Shown here in pieces: positions 61,862-64,000 of a DNA stretch of 64,000 bases. This stretch comes from Streptomyces seoulensis. GTDB taxonomy: Bacteria > Actinomycetota > Actinomycetes > Streptomycetales > Streptomycetaceae. Location: the NCBI RefSeq assembly GCF_022846655.1, contig NZ_AP025667.1, positions 6,299,001 through 6,363,000 of the forward strand, in the 5' to 3' direction. A model generated the notes under the pieces. That model ran no database searches, was not told where the DNA came from, and saw only the letters and a list, made by a program, of their open reading frames with translations. Both the position numbers and the translations under genes were made by a program. How positions within the stretch are numbered: the stretch's first letter is position 1; every line of letters begins with the position of its first letter.

Positions 61862-63061
61862 TCACAGGGCGCAGTTGTCGGTACCCACCTGACTGTTCGC
61901 CGTGCGCCCCCGGGCGATGTCCTGGCGGATCTCGTCGGCGGTGAGGGCGTATCCGGTCTCGGCGTCGTCCAGCGACTTGGCGAACACCACGCCGTACACC
62001 CTCCCCTGAGGGGTCAGCAGCGGGCCGCCGGAGTTGCCCTGGCGGACGGTGGTGTAGAGCGAGTACACATCACGGCCGACCGTGCCCCGGTGGTAGATGT
62101 CCGGGCCGTTGGCCGTGATGCGCCCGCGCACGCGCGCCGCGCGCACGTCGTACGCGCCGTTCTCCGGGAAGCCGGCCACGATCGCGCCGTCCCCGCTCTC
62201 GGCGTCCCCGGCGGCGAACCGCAGCACGGGCGCCTGGAGGTCGGGCACGTCCAGCACGGCGATGTCGCGCCGCCAGTCGTAGAGCACCACCGTGGCGTCG
62301 TACTTGCGGCCCTCGCCGCCTATCTGGACGGTGGGTTCGTCGACGCCGCCGACGACGTGGGCGTTGGTCATCACGCGCCGCCGGTCGAAGACGAAGCCGG
62401 AGCCCTCCAGCACCTTGCCGCAACTGCGGGCGGTGCCGGTGACCTTGACGATGGAGCGCTGGGCCCTGGTGGCCACGGTGCTGCCCGCGAGGGCCGGGTC
62501 GGGCGGCTGGACCTCGCGGATCTGCTCGTCGGAGAACGGGCTGAAGACCTGCGGGAAGCCGTTCTGCGCGAGGACCGAGGTGAAGTCCTTGAACCAGGTG
62601 TTGGACTGCGCGGGCAGCACCTGGTCCATCCCGACCAGCACCTTGGAGCCGCGGACCTCCCGGCCGAGCGTCGGCAGCGTGGTCTGGGCGAGGGCGGAGC
62701 CGATCAGCCACGCGACCAGCAGCATGGCGACCACGTTGACCAGGGCGCCGCCGGTGGCGTCCAGCGCGCGGGCCGGGGACCACGTGATGTGGCGGCGCAG
62801 CTTGTTGCCCAGGTGGGTGGTGAGGGCCTGCCCGACGGAGGCGACGACGATGACGACGATGACCGCGACGACGGCGGCCGCGGTGCTGACCTCCGCGTCA
62901 TGGGTCACGGCGTCCCAGACCGGGGGCAGCGCGTAGACGGTGAGCAGGCCGCCGCCGAGGAAGCCGATCACCGACAGGATGCCGACGACGAAGCCCTGGC
63001 GGTAGCCCACGACCGCGAACCACGCGGCGGCCAGCAACAACAGGATGTCCAGCACGTTCAA
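61862..63061 (-). CDS. MarP-like membrane serine protease with CvpA domain
   Basis: A 399-residue protein: four transmembrane helices of the CvpA/colicin V production type at the N-terminus (VLDILLLLAAAWFAVVGYRQGFVVGILSVIGFL), then an extracytoplasmic trypsin-like protease. Catalytic residues: His in VMTNAHVVGGV, Asp in RRDIAVLDVPD, Ser in TVRQGNSGGPLLT. Two cysteines (ARSCGK, TDNCAL) may form the regulatory disulphide of MarP. In M. tuberculosis MarP gives acid and oxidative resistance. TTG at 63061 (MNVLDILL) is the probable start; no strong Shine-Dalgarno. Confidence 0.92.
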   Translation of the reverse strand: MNVLDILLLLAAAWFAVVGYRQGFVVGILSVIGFLGGGLLTVYALPPVWDAVTHDAEVSTAAAVVAVIVVIVVASVGQALTTHLGNKLRRHITWSPARALDATGGALVNVVAMLLVAWLIGSALAQTTLPTLGREVRGSKVLVGMDQVLPAQSNTWFKDFTSVLAQNGFPQVFSPFSDEQIREVQPPDPALAGSTVATRAQRSIVKVTGTARSCGKVLEGSGFVFDRRRVMTNAHVVGGVDEPTVQIGGEGRKYDATVVLYDWRRDIAVLDVPDLQAPVLRFAAGDAESGDGAIVAGFPENGAYDVRAARVRGRITANGPDIYHRGTVGRDVYSLYTTVRQGNSGGPLLTPQGRVYGVVFAKSLDDAETGYALTADEIRQDIARGRTANSQVGTDNCAL

Positions 63062-63117
63062 CGCTTCAGGCCCCGCCCATCGACTTTCTCCGCCCAAGGA
63101 TCACGCACGACACCCTG

Positions 63118-63813
63118 TCACGACCACCGGTCGAGCGGGACCTGCCGGGTTCTGTCCCAGGGGCGCTCCCAGCCCGCGTAGTGCAGCAGGCGGTCGATGA
63201 CACCGGCCGTGAAGCCCCACACCAGGGCCGATTCGACCAGGAATGCGGGGCCCCGATGGCCGCTGGGGTGCACGGTGATGGCGCGGTTGGCCGGGTCCGT
63301 GAGATCCGCCACGGGGGCGGTGAAGACGCGGGCGGTCTCGTTGGGGTCGACGACACCGACCGGGCTGGGCTCGCGCCACCAGCCGAGGACGGGGGTGACG
63401 ACGAACTCGCTGACCGGGATGTAGAGGGCGGGCAGCACGCCGAAGAGCTGGACGCCGGCCGGGTCGAGCCCGGTCTCCTCCTCCGCCTCGCGCAGCGCCG
63501 CCCGCAGCGGGCCGTCGGTCTTGGGGTCGCCGTCCACCGCGTCGAGGGCGCCGCCGGGGAAGGAGGGCTGTCCCGCGTGGGAGCGCAGCGAGCCGGAGCG
63601 CTCCATCAGCAGCAGTTCGGGGCCGCGCTCGCCCTCGCCGAACAGGATCAGCACCGCCGACTGGCGGCCGCCGCCGTCCTCCGGCGGCAGGAAGCGGCTG
63701 AGCTGGAGCGGCTGGACCGTCTCGGCGGCCCGCGCCACCGGCTCCAGCCAGTCCGGCAGACCCTCCCTGCGCAGCGCCACCGGACCCTCGTGCGTGTCAC
63801 GCGTGTACGTCAT
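63118..63813 (-). CDS. Nudix hydrolase, CoA pyrophosphatase type
   Basis: A 231-residue Nudix enzyme. LLLMERSGSLRSHAGQPSFPGG is the CoA-pyrophosphohydrolase-specific (NudL/UPF0035) motif and runs into the Nudix box ending REAEEETGLDP. Cleaves CoA or acyl-CoA to 3',5'-ADP and phosphopantetheine (family knowledge). ATG at 63813 with GCAGGAGGGGG upstream. It precedes the MarP-like gene on the same strand by ~56 nt and follows nth. Confidence 0.93.
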   Translation of the reverse strand: MTYTRDTHEGPVALRREGLPDWLEPVARAAETVQPLQLSRFLPPEDGGGRQSAVLILFGEGERGPELLLMERSGSLRSHAGQPSFPGGALDAVDGDPKTDGPLRAALREAEEETGLDPAGVQLFGVLPALYIPVSEFVVTPVLGWWREPSPVGVVDPNETARVFTAPVADLTDPANRAITVHPSGHRGPAFLVESALVWGFTAGVIDRLLHYAGWERPWDRTRQVPLDRWS

Positions 63814-63864
63814 GACCGCCCCCTCCTGCCGTGTCCAACGCTCGCGTGCCCCGAGATCGTTCCG

Positions 63865-64000
63865 TCATCCGGCCCCCAGCGGCGGGGCCGGGATGCCGCC
63901 GGCGTCCAGATAGGACTGCGGCGGGTCGAGCCGCTGGCCGGGGAAGCCGCCCTTCTCGTACTTCAGGAGCTTGCGGGCTTTCTCCGGGTCGGTCTCGCCC
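63865..64000 (-). CDS. nth: Endonuclease III, C-terminal end only
   Basis: The last 45 codons of a minus-strand gene that runs off the right edge. The visible end reads GETDPEKARKLLKYEKGG, then a Pro-rich tail to IPAPPLGAG. GETDPEKARKLL fits the segment after the iron-sulfur cluster in actinobacterial endonuclease III (DNA glycosylase/AP lyase for oxidised pyrimidines). The cluster cysteines and catalytic HhH motif are outside. Order nth-Nudix-MarP matches Streptomyces and mycobacteria. Confidence 0.72.
   Translation of the reverse strand, partial: GETDPEKARKLLKYEKGGFPGQRLDPPQSYLDAGGIPAPPLGAG

Overview
The window is chromosomal DNA of a Streptomyces (or very close actinomycete): GC is very high, GTG and TTG starts are common, and the genes include orthologues of characterised Streptomyces loci. 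These are tipA (TipAL, 253 residues, both conserved cysteines and its own MerR-type promoter), bldG with its anti-sigma partner, the topA/tmk/holB block and the 'helicase/secretion' Tad neighbourhood. From memory the gene order follows S. coelicolor from ftsH-hpt-tilS through tipA and gad, then jumps across a tRNA-Thr junction to the holB-tmk-topA-hppA-bldG-acs-nhaA-nth block. This is core chromosome with a few variable spots, not a mobile island. No insertion sequence, prophage, CRISPR array or rRNA was seen.

Layout. 1-5.2 kb: minus-strand housekeeping run of ftsH (5' end only), hpt, tilS, an HExxH zincin and a PBP4-type DD-peptidase. 5.2-9 kb: ppa, a ThrE-type exporter, a DedA protein with a Q/G/Y-rich tail and a YbjQ-like protein. 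9-15 kb: tipA, then a ClC channel followed 25 nt later by glutamate decarboxylase, then a DinB-type protein and an aldehyde dehydrogenase. 14.9-17 kb: XRE regulator, anti-sigma-like ATPase and DUF397, where the last two genes share a 29-nt upstream motif. 17.4-20.8 kb: two lipoproteins, a DUF2786 protein and a Clp-N protein with its own HTH, which sits behind a double operator and a leaderless promoter. 20.8-24.9 kb: an exonuclease-less Pol I-like polymerase, a guanidine-III riboswitch driving a guanidinium exporter, and an eCIS-core (DUF4157) protein with a putative cysteine-hydrolase tail, ending at tRNA-Thr(CGU).

25-41 kb: secreted peptidase, holB, a fused transporter/thymidylate kinase/coiled-coil protein, topA, a methyltransferase, a lipoprotein, H+-pyrophosphatase, anti-sigma factor and bldG. 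41-49 kb: DEAH helicase convergent with a six-gene Tad/type II secretion operon. 49-52 kb: HAD phosphatase with a strongly structured leader, a 6S-like RNA locus, a degenerate Fic protein divergent from a CooC-like ATPase. 52-64 kb: polysaccharide deacetylase-like lipoprotein, SulP-carbonic anhydrase fusion, acs behind a DasR-site-like palindrome, nhaA, holin-like protein, epoxide hydrolase, MarP-like acid protease, CoA-pyrophosphatase Nudix and the 3' end of nth.

Two themes recur. One is pH and ion homeostasis: ClC + Gad, H+-PPase, NhaA, SulP-carbonic anhydrase and MarP. The other is developmental or conditional regulation: BldG, XRE/DUF397, TipA, Clp-N/HTH and 6S-like RNA. The most novel-looking items are the shared 29-nt motif of the XRE/ATPase/DUF397 triad, the self-controlled Clp-N/HTH gene, and the eCIS-core protein.
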